This document shows, piece by piece, positions 1 to 6,451 of a DNA stretch of 6,451 nucleotides (its first letter is position 1; each line of letters opens with the position of its first letter). The position numbers and the translations under genes are program-made. The stretch covers positions 1-6,451 of the forward strand of contig CALZLE010000233.1 in assembly GCA_945788205.1 (NCBI GenBank), in the 5' to 3' direction. The notes beneath the pieces were generated by a model. It was not told the origin of the DNA and did no database searches. It saw only the letters and a list, made by a program, of their open reading frames with translations. The stretch is from an uncultured Desulfuromonadales bacterium (GTDB lineage Bacteria; Desulfobacterota; Desulfuromonadia; Desulfuromonadales; Geopsychrobacteraceae).

Positions 1-360
1 GTCAGCGAGCTGCTGCTTGGAATTAAGGACAAATGGCTTACGACGGATACCGGCATTAAAGAGTCCCCTGCAGAGAAAAGAGAAATTGAAACAGAGCATG
101 TCAAAAAGGATGAACAAACGGTTTCATCAGTTCCGGTCAGTGAAGACGAAGTTGATAAGACTGTAATTGTTCAGGTTGCCAGCCAGGTCCCAGAGGTCCA
201 GGCTAAAAAAGTTCCGACAACTGACGGGGAAGAAACAGAATCGTTAAAAAATGAGGATATGAAGCCTGTTCAGAAAAAGGTTGAGACACCAGATGAAGCG
301 GACGAAACCGTTATCCTGAACCCCGAAGAACTAGCTAATAGGTTAAAGAGGAGAAATTGA
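1..360 (+). CDS. C-terminal tail (119 aa) of an unidentified protein, possibly the FHA or kinase component of T6SS regulation; 5' end outside window
   Basis: The frame is open from base 1 to a TGA at 358-360, so only the last 119 codons are visible. Apart from a short hydrophobic start (residues 3-13, containing LLLGIKDKWL), the segment is a charged linker rich in Glu, Lys, Val, Thr and Pro. It has no membrane segment and no recognisable fold. Two near-identical motifs stand out: DKTVIV at visible residues 52-57 (154-171) and DETVIL at 101-106 (301-318), the second just before the basic C-terminus NRLKRRN. Tails like this occur behind FHA or Ser/Thr-kinase domains, where a threonine followed by hydrophobic residues can be a phosphorylation and FHA-docking site. 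The neighbouring T6SS genes and the FHA-C-like product directly downstream favour a T6SS FHA or kinase protein, but the diagnostic domain is not in the window. The stop overlaps the start of the next gene (TTGA), which implies translational coupling. Confidence 0.6.
   Translation, partial: VSELLLGIKDKWLTTDTGIKESPAEKREIETEHVKKDEQTVSSVPVSEDEVDKTVIVQVASQVPEVQAKKVPTTDGEETESLKNEDMKPVQKKVETPDEADETVILNPEELANRLKRRN
348..359 (+). promoter_or_regulatory. Shine-Dalgarno and TTG start overlapping the upstream stop
   Basis: GAGGAG at 348-353 lies 3 bases before a TTG at 357-359, whose last two bases are shared with the TGA stop (358-360) of the preceding gene. An in-frame TAG at 339-341 closes the downstream gene's frame on the upstream side, and no ATG occurs in that frame until about codon 124. 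The TTG is therefore the best start and is probably used by terminating and re-initiating ribosomes. Confidence 0.7.
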
Positions 361-1094
361 TTAGTCCCATAGATGAAAAAACAATAGAGACTAAAATCAT
401 TCAACTCTATCGCTCAGATCCCCAGAATGCCGCTGCCGCAATTGAGGGCTATCTACGGGACCGCTGTGCTGATGAATCAGCTGAAGAGAAGATAGCGTTA
501 ATTGAGAAATTAGCGCAGAGGTTTCAAACAGAGACCGACTCACTTGAAGCGTCTGCAGTGCCGATTGATACTCAAGCTCTTTCGAAGCTGGTGCCACTTT
601 TATTGGGGAAAAACAGTGCAGAGATAGACTGCTCTGCGGAAGAGTTAATAGAACGTCTGGCAGAATCTTTGAATACCGTTTTTGACACACTCAACGAACT
701 GATTCTGGGGATAAATACGACGTTTATGGGGCAAGCCTCGGGGACCGAAACCATCCGCCTAGTGATCAGGTCGAATGTAGATGATTCGACGGAATCAATT
801 TCACTGCACAACTATTTGGCTCAGATCAAAGAGGCTTTTTCTATCATGCATGAGGCCTTCAAAGATGCAGCGATGATCAAAATGTCTGAGATGCTAGACG
901 AGTTGGATCCACAGCAGCTTGAAAAATCGATGAATGGAGGCTTGAAAATAGGACCTTTTCAAAAGGCTGAAATGTTCAAGCTTTACGAGCAAAAGCATCG
1001 TACTTTGCAAAACTGGCTGAAAACAGGACTTATTTCTGAAGCCTTACTGCGTGAGTTTGAAAAGAACTGTCAGAAAATCTATGCGAGCAAATGA
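357..1094 (+). CDS. T6SS-associated protein resembling the C-terminal domain of FHA protein TagH/Fha (245 aa)
   Basis: This is a soluble, mostly helical, acidic protein with no signal peptide or membrane segment, so it should be cytoplasmic. Residues about 95-243 follow the layout I associate with the C-terminal domain of T6SS FHA proteins (TagH/Fha family). There is a helix with alternating Leu and Glu (SAEELIERLAESLN), then a short beta-like stretch (ETIRLVIRS, 131-139), a long helix (about 149-181), DPQQLEK (184-190), and a final GPFQKAEMFKLYEQKH segment (199-214) leading to a Glu/Lys-rich helix. No FHA fold is present in this product; the N-terminal 90 residues are a helical region I do not recognise. 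In the usual protein this domain sits behind an FHA domain, so here it may be the detached half of a scaffold whose other half is the upstream gene. The gene starts with TTG inside the previous stop codon and ends 7 bases before tssJ. The family assignment is by eye and moderately sure; an alternative is an unrelated cluster-specific accessory protein. Confidence 0.6.
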   Translation: MISPIDEKTIETKIIQLYRSDPQNAAAAIEGYLRDRCADESAEEKIALIEKLAQRFQTETDSLEASAVPIDTQALSKLVPLLLGKNSAEIDCSAEELIERLAESLNTVFDTLNELILGINTTFMGQASGTETIRLVIRSNVDDSTESISLHNYLAQIKEAFSIMHEAFKDAAMIKMSEMLDELDPQQLEKSMNGGLKIGPFQKAEMFKLYEQKHRTLQNWLKTGLISEALLREFEKNCQKIYASK

Positions 1095-1104
1095 GGTTGC
1101 TATG
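1092..1104 (+). promoter_or_regulatory. Ribosome binding site fixing the tssJ start
   Basis: TGAGG at 1092-1096 contains the stop codon (TGA, 1092-1094) of the preceding gene and sits 5 bases before ATG 1102-1104. This supports 1102 over the longer in-frame starts at GTG 1051 and ATG 1081. Those would put a charged extension of 17 or 7 residues before the lipoprotein signal peptide and would lengthen the overlap with the upstream gene. Confidence 0.65.
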
Positions 1105-1614
1105 AAGTCTATTTTGAAGTTGATCAGTTTTTTCAGCGGTATCCTTTTACTCTCTGCCTGTGCTGGCTCTCCTGGCGCACCAATCGTTGCAGCCACTTTT
1201 TGTGAGGACTGCATTCGTGTTGATGTTGTCGCGGACCAACAGTTAAACCTCCACCAGGGAATCCCTCACACTCTGAAGTTGTGCCTGTACCAACTGAGTG
1301 ATCCGAACAGCTTTAACCAGCTGACGAACGATATGGATGGTCTCTACGATTTGCTCGATTGCAAACGCTTCGACCCATCTGTGAAGGTGTCGCAACAGGA
1401 ATTTATTCACCCGGGCAAGAATCGCACACTCCTGTTCGATAGGGCAGAGGGAACCAAGTTTGTTGGCCTCGTTGCGGGTTATTACAATTTACGCAAAGAA
1501 AGTATTGTCAGGTTATACGAAATTCCCGTAAAGCGGAGTTTCTTCTCCAAGGTACACTCGCTTGATCTGTTAAACCTTCGTCTGCAGTTAGGTTCACAGC
1601 AAATTGAGAATTAG
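1102..1614 (+). CDS. tssJ: T6SS outer-membrane lipoprotein TssJ (170 aa)
   Basis: TssJ is the lipoprotein that anchors the T6SS membrane complex to the outer membrane and binds the periplasmic C-terminus of TssM. From ATG 1102 the protein starts with a lipoprotein signal peptide: MKSILK, a hydrophobic core (residues 7-17) and the lipobox LSAC with lipidated Cys20. Ala follows Cys20 rather than Asp, which fits outer-membrane sorting in enterobacterial rules. The mature part has the small beta-sandwich pattern of the family, with LKLCLYQLSDPNSF at 58-71 matching the conserved 'V-x-LYQL-x-D-x-x-x-F' strand and loop, and VGLVAGYYNL (121-130) matching the conserved 'V-A-x-Y' strand. The 170-aa length is typical. 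The mature domain also has four cysteines besides Cys20 (C34, C37, C61, C87), including a C-x-x-C. The gene is followed after 25 bases by tssK. The identification rests on motif pattern and position before tssK-tssL-tssM. Confidence 0.88.
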   Translation: MKSILKLISFFSGILLLSACAGSPGAPIVAATFCEDCIRVDVVADQQLNLHQGIPHTLKLCLYQLSDPNSFNQLTNDMDGLYDLLDCKRFDPSVKVSQQEFIHPGKNRTLLFDRAEGTKFVGLVAGYYNLRKESIVRLYEIPVKRSFFSKVHSLDLLNLRLQLGSQQIEN

Positions 1615-1639
1615 CTGACCGCTTTTTTGGAGTACACGG

Positions 1640-3031
1640 ATGGGTATTCAAAGACCAATGTTCTGGCACCAAGGGCTTTTTCTTCAGCCGCAGCATTTAC
1701 AGCTGACAGATTTGTATCATCAATCTTTGCTGGAGCCTCTTTACGGGTTTTTAGGCCCACACTTCTGGGGTGTTATCAATCTACAGATTGCTGAACCTGC
1801 TTTGAGCAACTTCAGCTTTGATGTCCAGCGGGGCGAGTTTCTTTTCCCCGATGGGAGTTACGCCGCTTGCCCGGACAATGCCGTTTTGGAAAGCCGTTCC
1901 TTTGAGGAATGTTGGCCGGATAAAGAAGAACCCCTCACTGTTTATCTTGGTTTACGTAAGCTGAAAGAAGAGGGGGAGAATGTCAGTGAGTATTCAAAAC
2001 CGGAAGAACTTAGCGAAATATCTTCGCGTTTTGTTTCTTTGAGTGAACCGGAAGAGACTCTTGACCTCTACCAGAATGGCCCGAGGGGGCAGGTAAAGAA
2101 ACTCAGCTTTCAGTTGAAACTTTTTTTTGCTGATGAAAAAGAGCAGGCCGCCAATTTCTCCCTGCTTCCCTTGGCGCAACTGGAAATGCATGCCGACCAG
2201 ATTGTTCTCGCTGCCGATTTTATCCCTCCCTCTGTAAATGTTCAGAATTCAGTTCCTCTTTATAAAATTGTCAAAGAGGTCTACGACCAGATTTCCAGTC
2301 GCGGTCGGCAGCTTGAAGAATACAAACAACAACGTGGAATTCACACGGCTGAATTTGGGGCCAGAGATATGGTCTATCTTTTGGCACTCAGAACGCTTAA
2401 TCGTTATATCCCGCAGTTGAGTATTCTCCTCGGGGCTCAGCAGACCCACCCTTGGCCAGTGTACAGTGTGATTCGCCAGCTGATTGGAGAGCTCTCGACA
2501 TTCTCCGGAGCCATCAATGTCATGGGAAAAACACTGGATGGCGAATCTCTGTGCGACAACTATGATCACCTGAACCTCTCTGCCTGCTTCGGTGACGTAC
2601 AGGCAACTGTGACCAGACTGCTTGATGAAATAACCGCTGGGCCGGAATATGTCATCAAATTGATATATGACGGAACTTATTATGCGGCAGATCTGCAACC
2701 AGCAATTTTTGACGGACATAATCGTTTTTATCTGGTCGTTGAGAGCGAAGAAGATCCGAAGCATACAGTCGATATTTTGCAAGGGATCGCAAAACTGGCG
2801 TCGCGCGAATCCTTACCCCTTTTTATTGCCCGGGCATTGCCGGGAGTCGGTTTAGAGCACCTGTCTGTCGCTCCACAAGAATTACCACGTCGGGCGAATT
2901 GTCTTTACTTCAAGATTGACCACCACTGTGACCCGTGGGCGAACGTTCAACAAAGCAAAAATCTCGCTCTTTACTGGGATTCTGCTCCGGAAGATTTAAA
3001 AGTTGAACTGATGGTCGTTGGTAGGAGGTAG
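1640..3031 (+). CDS. tssK: T6SS baseplate subunit TssK (463 aa)
   Basis: TssK is a trimeric cytoplasmic protein that links the T6SS baseplate (TssE/F/G/VgrG) to the membrane complex through TssL and TssM. The N-terminus carries the family signature: MFWHQGLFLQPQHLQ at residues 7-21 corresponds to the usual W-x-E-G-M-F-L-x-P-Q-H-F-Q. FIPPSVNV near residue 194 is another conserved stretch. The C-terminal part (ELPRRANCLYFKID through DPWANVQQSKNLALYW and a final LKVELMVV strand) has the expected order of the receptor-binding end. At 463 residues it is slightly longer than the usual 440-450. There is no signal peptide or membrane helix. The start is supported by GGAG at 1629-1632, 7 bases before ATG 1640. 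The last codons (AGG AGG) provide the ribosome binding site for tssL, whose ATG follows the TAG by two bases. An 8-T run at 2121-2128 is in frame as Leu-Phe-Phe. Confidence 0.95.
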   Translation: MGIQRPMFWHQGLFLQPQHLQLTDLYHQSLLEPLYGFLGPHFWGVINLQIAEPALSNFSFDVQRGEFLFPDGSYAACPDNAVLESRSFEECWPDKEEPLTVYLGLRKLKEEGENVSEYSKPEELSEISSRFVSLSEPEETLDLYQNGPRGQVKKLSFQLKLFFADEKEQAANFSLLPLAQLEMHADQIVLAADFIPPSVNVQNSVPLYKIVKEVYDQISSRGRQLEEYKQQRGIHTAEFGARDMVYLLALRTLNRYIPQLSILLGAQQTHPWPVYSVIRQLIGELSTFSGAINVMGKTLDGESLCDNYDHLNLSACFGDVQATVTRLLDEITAGPEYVIKLIYDGTYYAADLQPAIFDGHNRFYLVVESEEDPKHTVDILQGIAKLASRESLPLFIARALPGVGLEHLSVAPQELPRRANCLYFKIDHHCDPWANVQQSKNLALYWDSAPEDLKVELMVVGRR

Positions 3032-3036
3032 CCATG
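3023..3036 (+). promoter_or_regulatory. tssL ribosome binding site inside the tssK end
   Basis: A perfect AGGAGG at 3023-3028 is formed by the two final Arg codons of tssK and lies 5 bases before ATG 3034. It is probably a strong site and keeps TssL synthesis close to translation of TssK. Confidence 0.75.
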
Positions 3037-3696
3037 CGGATGACAGATTGTTTCTCCGAAACGATTGCGTACGTCTCATATTTTCTGGACTCTGGAGCCA
3101 GTAGCCAGATCTCTTTTGATCAGCTGATGGCAGATGTGCGTCGGCTGCTGAGCGAAAGTGAATCTTATGTCAAAAAAGAGCTTGTCAACGAGCAAGACTA
3201 TGATCAGGCCAGATTCGCTGTATGCGCCTGGATTGATGAAGCGGTCCTCAGTTCTGACTGGCACGACAAGGGACATTGGCAGCAGGAGCCTTTGCAACGG
3301 GCATATTATCAGACGGCTGATGCGGGGGAAGAGTTCTACCAGCGTCTGAACAGTCTTGGCCTGCAACAACAGGATGTTCGTGAAGTTTATTATCTTTGTC
3401 TCGCCATCGGTTTTAAAGGCCGCTTCTGTCAGGACGGGGATGAATTTCTTCTGGAACAGTTAAAAACTTCGAACCTCAAACTTCTGACCGGCAGTTCAGT
3501 CGGCATTCCTTCTCTGGAAAGGACTGAGCTTTTTCCGCAGGCATACTCTGTGGAAACCGAATCGATCCCGTTAAAGAGTGAAAAATGGCGATTTTCACCG
3601 GCAACGCTTGGCTTTCTTGGGGGGCCGATCCTGTTGTTCATGCTGCTATTTCTAATATTTACTTTGGTTTTAAAGGTGAAGGTTGCAAGTTTCTGA
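3034..3696 (+). CDS. tssL: T6SS inner-membrane protein TssL (DotU/IcmH family, 220 aa)
   Basis: TssL is a tail-anchored inner-membrane protein. Its hook-shaped cytoplasmic domain pairs with TssM and contacts TssK and the baseplate. Conserved family features are visible: the N-terminal region around FDQLMADVRRLL (28-39), the AWIDEAVLSSDW motif (65-76, family D-E-x-x-L-x-x-x-W), EFYQRLNSL (100-108, family F-F-x-x-L) and YYLCLAIGFKGRF (119-131, family G-F-x-G-R-Y). A linker of about 55 residues leads to one hydrophobic helix at about 191-213 (PATLGFLGGPILLFMLLFLIF), then a short tail KVKVASF facing the periplasm. There is no C-terminal OmpA-like peptidoglycan-binding domain, so this is the short TssL form; wall anchoring, if any, must come from another protein such as TagL. 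The gene is separated from tssM by 26 bases. Confidence 0.94.
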   Translation: MRMTDCFSETIAYVSYFLDSGASSQISFDQLMADVRRLLSESESYVKKELVNEQDYDQARFAVCAWIDEAVLSSDWHDKGHWQQEPLQRAYYQTADAGEEFYQRLNSLGLQQQDVREVYYLCLAIGFKGRFCQDGDEFLLEQLKTSNLKLLTGSSVGIPSLERTELFPQAYSVETESIPLKSEKWRFSPATLGFLGGPILLFMLLFLIFTLVLKVKVASF

Positions 3697-3722
3697 CTCT
3701 GGGATGAACGGGGGAGTAACTC

Positions 3723-6451
3723 ATGCTCGGAAAAATCATCAAAATTCTTCTCCTTGTCGCAGGACTCGCGTTGGCGCTGTTGCTGCTTGCGCTGTTGATA
3801 ATTACCCTGAAATGGTATGGATTTTTTATCGTTCTCGGTCTTATCGGTCTTGCTGTCGGCGGCCTGTTTTTTCGTAAAATCTGGCTCCGGCGCCGCGAAC
3901 AGAGATTTGTCAACCAGATCGTCGAACAGGACGAATACCAGCAAAAAGAGCTGAGTGCTCCCGACCGAGAGCAGCGTAGAGAGCTACAGGATCGCTGGAA
4001 AGAGGCAATTGGAACCCTCAAACGGTCACATCTCAAAAAGCTCGGTAACCCTCTCTATGTCCTTCCTTGGTACATGGTAATTGGTGAAAGCGGATCCGGG
4101 AAGACAACTGCAATCACCAGCGCCAAGCTTTCCTCACCCTTTGCAGAAGCGCCCAGGGTATCCGGGCTCTCTGGCACCAAGAATTGTGATTGGTGGTTCT
4201 TTGATCACTCAATCATCATTGATACAGCAGGTCGCTATGCAATCCCAGTCGATGAAAGTCGGGACAAAGATGAGTGGCAGAAGTTTCTCAGCCTGCTCGT
4301 CAAGTATCGGCGGAAAGAGCCGCTGAACGGCCTGATTGTTACTCTTGCGGCGGACAAGTTACTGACCGCTGACGCAACTGAAATCGAAAACGATGCTCGC
4401 AATATCCGCTTGCGGGTCCAGGAGCTGATGCTGGCGTTAGGGGTTAAGTTTCCGGTTTATTTGCTGATAACCAAATGTGATCTGGTTCAGGGGATGACCG
4501 ATTTTTGCGAGCAGCTTCCGGAAGAAGTACAGAAACAGGCAATGGGCTTTGTCAATCAAGGCGATATGGGGGATGCCGAGGGGGTTGCCCGGGGGGCGAT
4601 CAGTTCAATAGTCGACCGTCTGCGAAATCTTCGACTTTTATTGCTGCATGAGCTTAAATCCAGTCGAGTGGATCCGGCTTTATTACTTTTTCCCGATGAA
4701 TTTGCAAAACTTCAATCGGGACTGGAAGTCTTCGTCAAGATTGCTTTTCAGGAAACGCCTTATCAGGAAGTCCCTATTCTCCGTGGCCTTTATTTCAGCA
4801 GTGGCTGCCAAGAGGGAACCCCTTACTCCCATTTCTTAAAAACTCTCGGTCTTATCAGCGCCAAAGACGTTTTGCCCGGAACCAGCAAGGGGCTTTTTTT
4901 ACATGACTTTTTTGCCCGTATTTTGCCTGCCGACCGGAGTGTGTTTGCCCCTACAGGGCGGGCGTTAGAGTGGAATCGGCTGACCCGGAACTATGGTTTT
5001 GCAGCCTGGATGATACTGGTTGTTGCTCTGTGCGGAGTGCTGGCCTTTTCTTTTATTAACAACATGACTGCTTTGCAGAGTGTTCCCAATGACTACATCG
5101 AGGGGCCTGAATTTAAGGATGAACTGCTTTTCGATGTCAAATCTCTCGATGGTTTACGTAAGGAAATCGAAGCCCTCGAAGTCCGAAACCGTAACTGGTG
5201 GGTGCCACGTCTCGGCCTGAATCATAGTTTGGCCGCCGAAGAGAAGCTAAAAAAGAGATATAGTGACAAATTTAATCGTTACCTGTTGACCTCATTCAAT
5301 CAGACTTTACGCTCCAGAATTGCTGATTTTTATGAGCAGACCCCCGCCGAAGATATCGGTAATCATGTGATCCATCTCTTAAAGCGGATCGCCATGTTAA
5401 AAGATCGGCTGGAAAATATTTCCTCTGTTACTGAAGAACTCGACACTGTTCCGGTAAAAACATTAATGCTGAGCCGCGATACGGATTTCCCCGCGCAGGC
5501 AGGAAAAATGCTGCCGCTGCTCTATCGGGCCTATCTGAGCTGGACGTTAGATGCTGATAGTTTGACGGAAGAAAAAGACCACCTGAACGACCTGTTGCAG
5601 ACCATTCTCTGGCGCAAAGGAGGGGATCTGAACTGGCTGATCGCCTGGGCTGGTACGCAGGACGATTTGTCTGCCGTTATCCTGACAGATTTCTGGTCGG
5701 GAGAAATTGATTCTTCAACGGAGCATATCTATGTTGATGCGGCCTTCACGCGTGCGGGCAAAAGACGGATTGACGCATTTATCGAGGAAATGAAAATCGA
5801 TCTGTCTGCGGCAAAAATTGAAGAATTCAACAAGCAGGTTGAAGACTTTAACCGCTGGTACAGGTCGGCATACTTTGCCGCGTGGGATCAGTTTTCTGCT
5901 GATTTTTCCAGCGGCCAGTCCTTACTTCATGGAGCACAGAATTGGCGCCTTATGACGTTAAAGGTGACAGAGGATCTTGGTGCCTACTTCGCTTTGCTAA
6001 ATCGACTGGCGGAAGAACTATCGCCATTTATCGATCAGGCGGAATTGACGGCTTGGGTTCAGCAGGTATTTCGATTTAAAGAGCTGAGTTCTTCAGCGCC
6101 CAAGGTTGACGAGGATGAGAAATCCTTATTGGATGAAGCTTTAGATAAAGGCAAAACAATTGTTGCTCAAGGGCGGCAGGTCGTTGAAAAGGCACAGGGA
6201 GAGAACTGGGATCGCGTTAAATCAATCAAGGCCTATCACCGAATGCGACGCGCATTAAAAGAAATAGCAACCAAAACGGCCTCAAGCAAGGCGGTCTACG
6301 ATGCGACAGCCAAGGTCTATGAAGAAGACTCTGTAACTGGAGAGTCGCCTTTTTATCTCGCCCACAGAGCATTCACGGATCTGCGTGAGAATATGCTTGT
6401 CGATCCTCAGCAAGAACAGAATTTTTGGATGCTTGTCAGCGGGCCTCTGGA
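3723..6451 (+). CDS. tssM: T6SS inner-membrane protein TssM (IcmF family), 3' end missing
   Basis: The frame is open for 909 codons to the right edge, without a stop; full-length relatives are usually about 1,100-1,200 residues, so the periplasmic C-terminus that binds TssJ is cut off. TssM is the central pillar of the membrane complex. Two N-terminal membrane helices (about residues 6-29 and 32-50) are followed by a cytoplasmic NTPase-like domain. This has Walker A GESGSGKTT (121-129), the family block GTKNCDWWFF (151-160), a Walker B/G3-like IIIDTAGRY (164-172) and a G4-like TKCD (250-253). A third helix at about 429-446 (WMILVVALCGVLAFSF) marks the return to the periplasm, and the rest is the largely helical IcmF-related periplasmic region. 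The intact Walker A matters because some family members have lost it. The start ATG 3723 follows GGGGAG (3711-3716) by 6 bases and gives the expected short N-terminus before the first helix. Confidence 0.95.
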   Translation, partial: MLGKIIKILLLVAGLALALLLLALLIITLKWYGFFIVLGLIGLAVGGLFFRKIWLRRREQRFVNQIVEQDEYQQKELSAPDREQRRELQDRWKEAIGTLKRSHLKKLGNPLYVLPWYMVIGESGSGKTTAITSAKLSSPFAEAPRVSGLSGTKNCDWWFFDHSIIIDTAGRYAIPVDESRDKDEWQKFLSLLVKYRRKEPLNGLIVTLAADKLLTADATEIENDARNIRLRVQELMLALGVKFPVYLLITKCDLVQGMTDFCEQLPEEVQKQAMGFVNQGDMGDAEGVARGAISSIVDRLRNLRLLLLHELKSSRVDPALLLFPDEFAKLQSGLEVFVKIAFQETPYQEVPILRGLYFSSGCQEGTPYSHFLKTLGLISAKDVLPGTSKGLFLHDFFARILPADRSVFAPTGRALEWNRLTRNYGFAAWMILVVALCGVLAFSFINNMTALQSVPNDYIEGPEFKDELLFDVKSLDGLRKEIEALEVRNRNWWVPRLGLNHSLAAEEKLKKRYSDKFNRYLLTSFNQTLRSRIADFYEQTPAEDIGNHVIHLLKRIAMLKDRLENISSVTEELDTVPVKTLMLSRDTDFPAQAGKMLPLLYRAYLSWTLDADSLTEEKDHLNDLLQTILWRKGGDLNWLIAWAGTQDDLSAVILTDFWSGEIDSSTEHIYVDAAFTRAGKRRIDAFIEEMKIDLSAAKIEEFNKQVEDFNRWYRSAYFAAWDQFSADFSSGQSLLHGAQNWRLMTLKVTEDLGAYFALLNRLAEELSPFIDQAELTAWVQQVFRFKELSSSAPKVDEDEKSLLDEALDKGKTIVAQGRQVVEKAQGENWDRVKSIKAYHRMRRALKEIATKTASSKAVYDATAKVYEEDSVTGESPFYLAHRAFTDLRENMLVDPQQEQNFWMLVSGPL

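Noticed and set aside
339..360. Programmed frameshift joining the first two genes, helped by the AGG-AGA Arg codons before the stop
   Set aside because: Joining would need a -1 shift, but there is no X-XXY-YYZ slippery heptamer. A +1 shift at AGG-AGA runs into a TAG almost at once (362-364). The same purine run is explained as the Shine-Dalgarno of the next gene.
1051..1101. Longer TssJ starting at GTG 1051 or ATG 1081
   Set aside because: Either would place a charged extension before the lipoprotein signal peptide; ATG 1102 has a well-spaced TGAGG and gives a standard signal sequence.
1615..1639. Possible terminator or promoter between tssJ and tssK (T6 run at 1622-1627)
   Set aside because: There is no stable hairpin before the T run, and the 25-base gap holds the tssK ribosome binding site; nothing suggests transcription stops here.
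2249..2782. 177-aa minus-strand reading frame
   Set aside because: It lies entirely inside tssK on the opposite strand and has no recognisable motif; it is a shadow of tssK.
3429..4036. Two long overlapping minus-strand reading frames (171 and 125 aa) spanning the tssL-tssM junction
   Set aside because: Both are antisense to well-supported genes; their Ser/Arg/Lys-rich composition is what reverse reading of membrane-helix codons gives.
4081..4839. Small plus-strand frames at 4081-4326 and 4648-4839
   Set aside because: They lie out of frame within tssM, whose own frame is open through both and carries the Walker and G4-like motifs.

Overview
The window is an internal piece of a type VI secretion system (T6SS) gene cluster. 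All genes lie on the + strand, densely packed, and the reading is consistent with one polycistronic unit. The order is: the tail of an unidentified gene (1-360); a 245-aa protein resembling the C-terminal domain of T6SS FHA proteins (357-1094); the outer-membrane lipoprotein TssJ (1102-1614); the baseplate protein TssK (1640-3031); the inner-membrane protein TssL/DotU (3034-3696); and the inner-membrane protein TssM/IcmF (3723 to the right edge, incomplete). I see no promoter, terminator, RNA gene, mobile element or CRISPR array. Gaps between genes are at most 26 bases.

TssJ, TssL and TssM together form the trans-envelope membrane complex of the T6SS. TssJ is tethered to the outer membrane, TssM spans the periplasm from three inner-membrane helices, and TssL is anchored by one C-terminal helix with its bulk in the cytoplasm. 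TssK joins this complex to the cytoplasmic baseplate and sheath. The two genes upstream most likely belong to the FHA/threonine-phosphorylation branch that controls T6SS assembly in some bacteria. That assignment is inference: it rests on a C-terminal-domain resemblance in the second gene and two repeated threonine motifs in the first.

The organism is a Gram-negative bacterium, because there is an outer-membrane lipoprotein and a full T6SS membrane complex. Base composition looks moderate (around 50% GC by eye). A marine or sediment proteobacterium, perhaps of the former Deltaproteobacteria, would fit, but I cannot fix the taxon from the sequence.

No wholly new system is evident. The least ordinary part is the left end. 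A T6SS FHA scaffold, usually one polypeptide, appears to be split into two translationally coupled genes joined by a TTGA stop/start overlap. The upstream partner ends in a charged tail carrying two D-(K/E)-T-V-I motifs that could be phospho-threonine ligands for an FHA domain.
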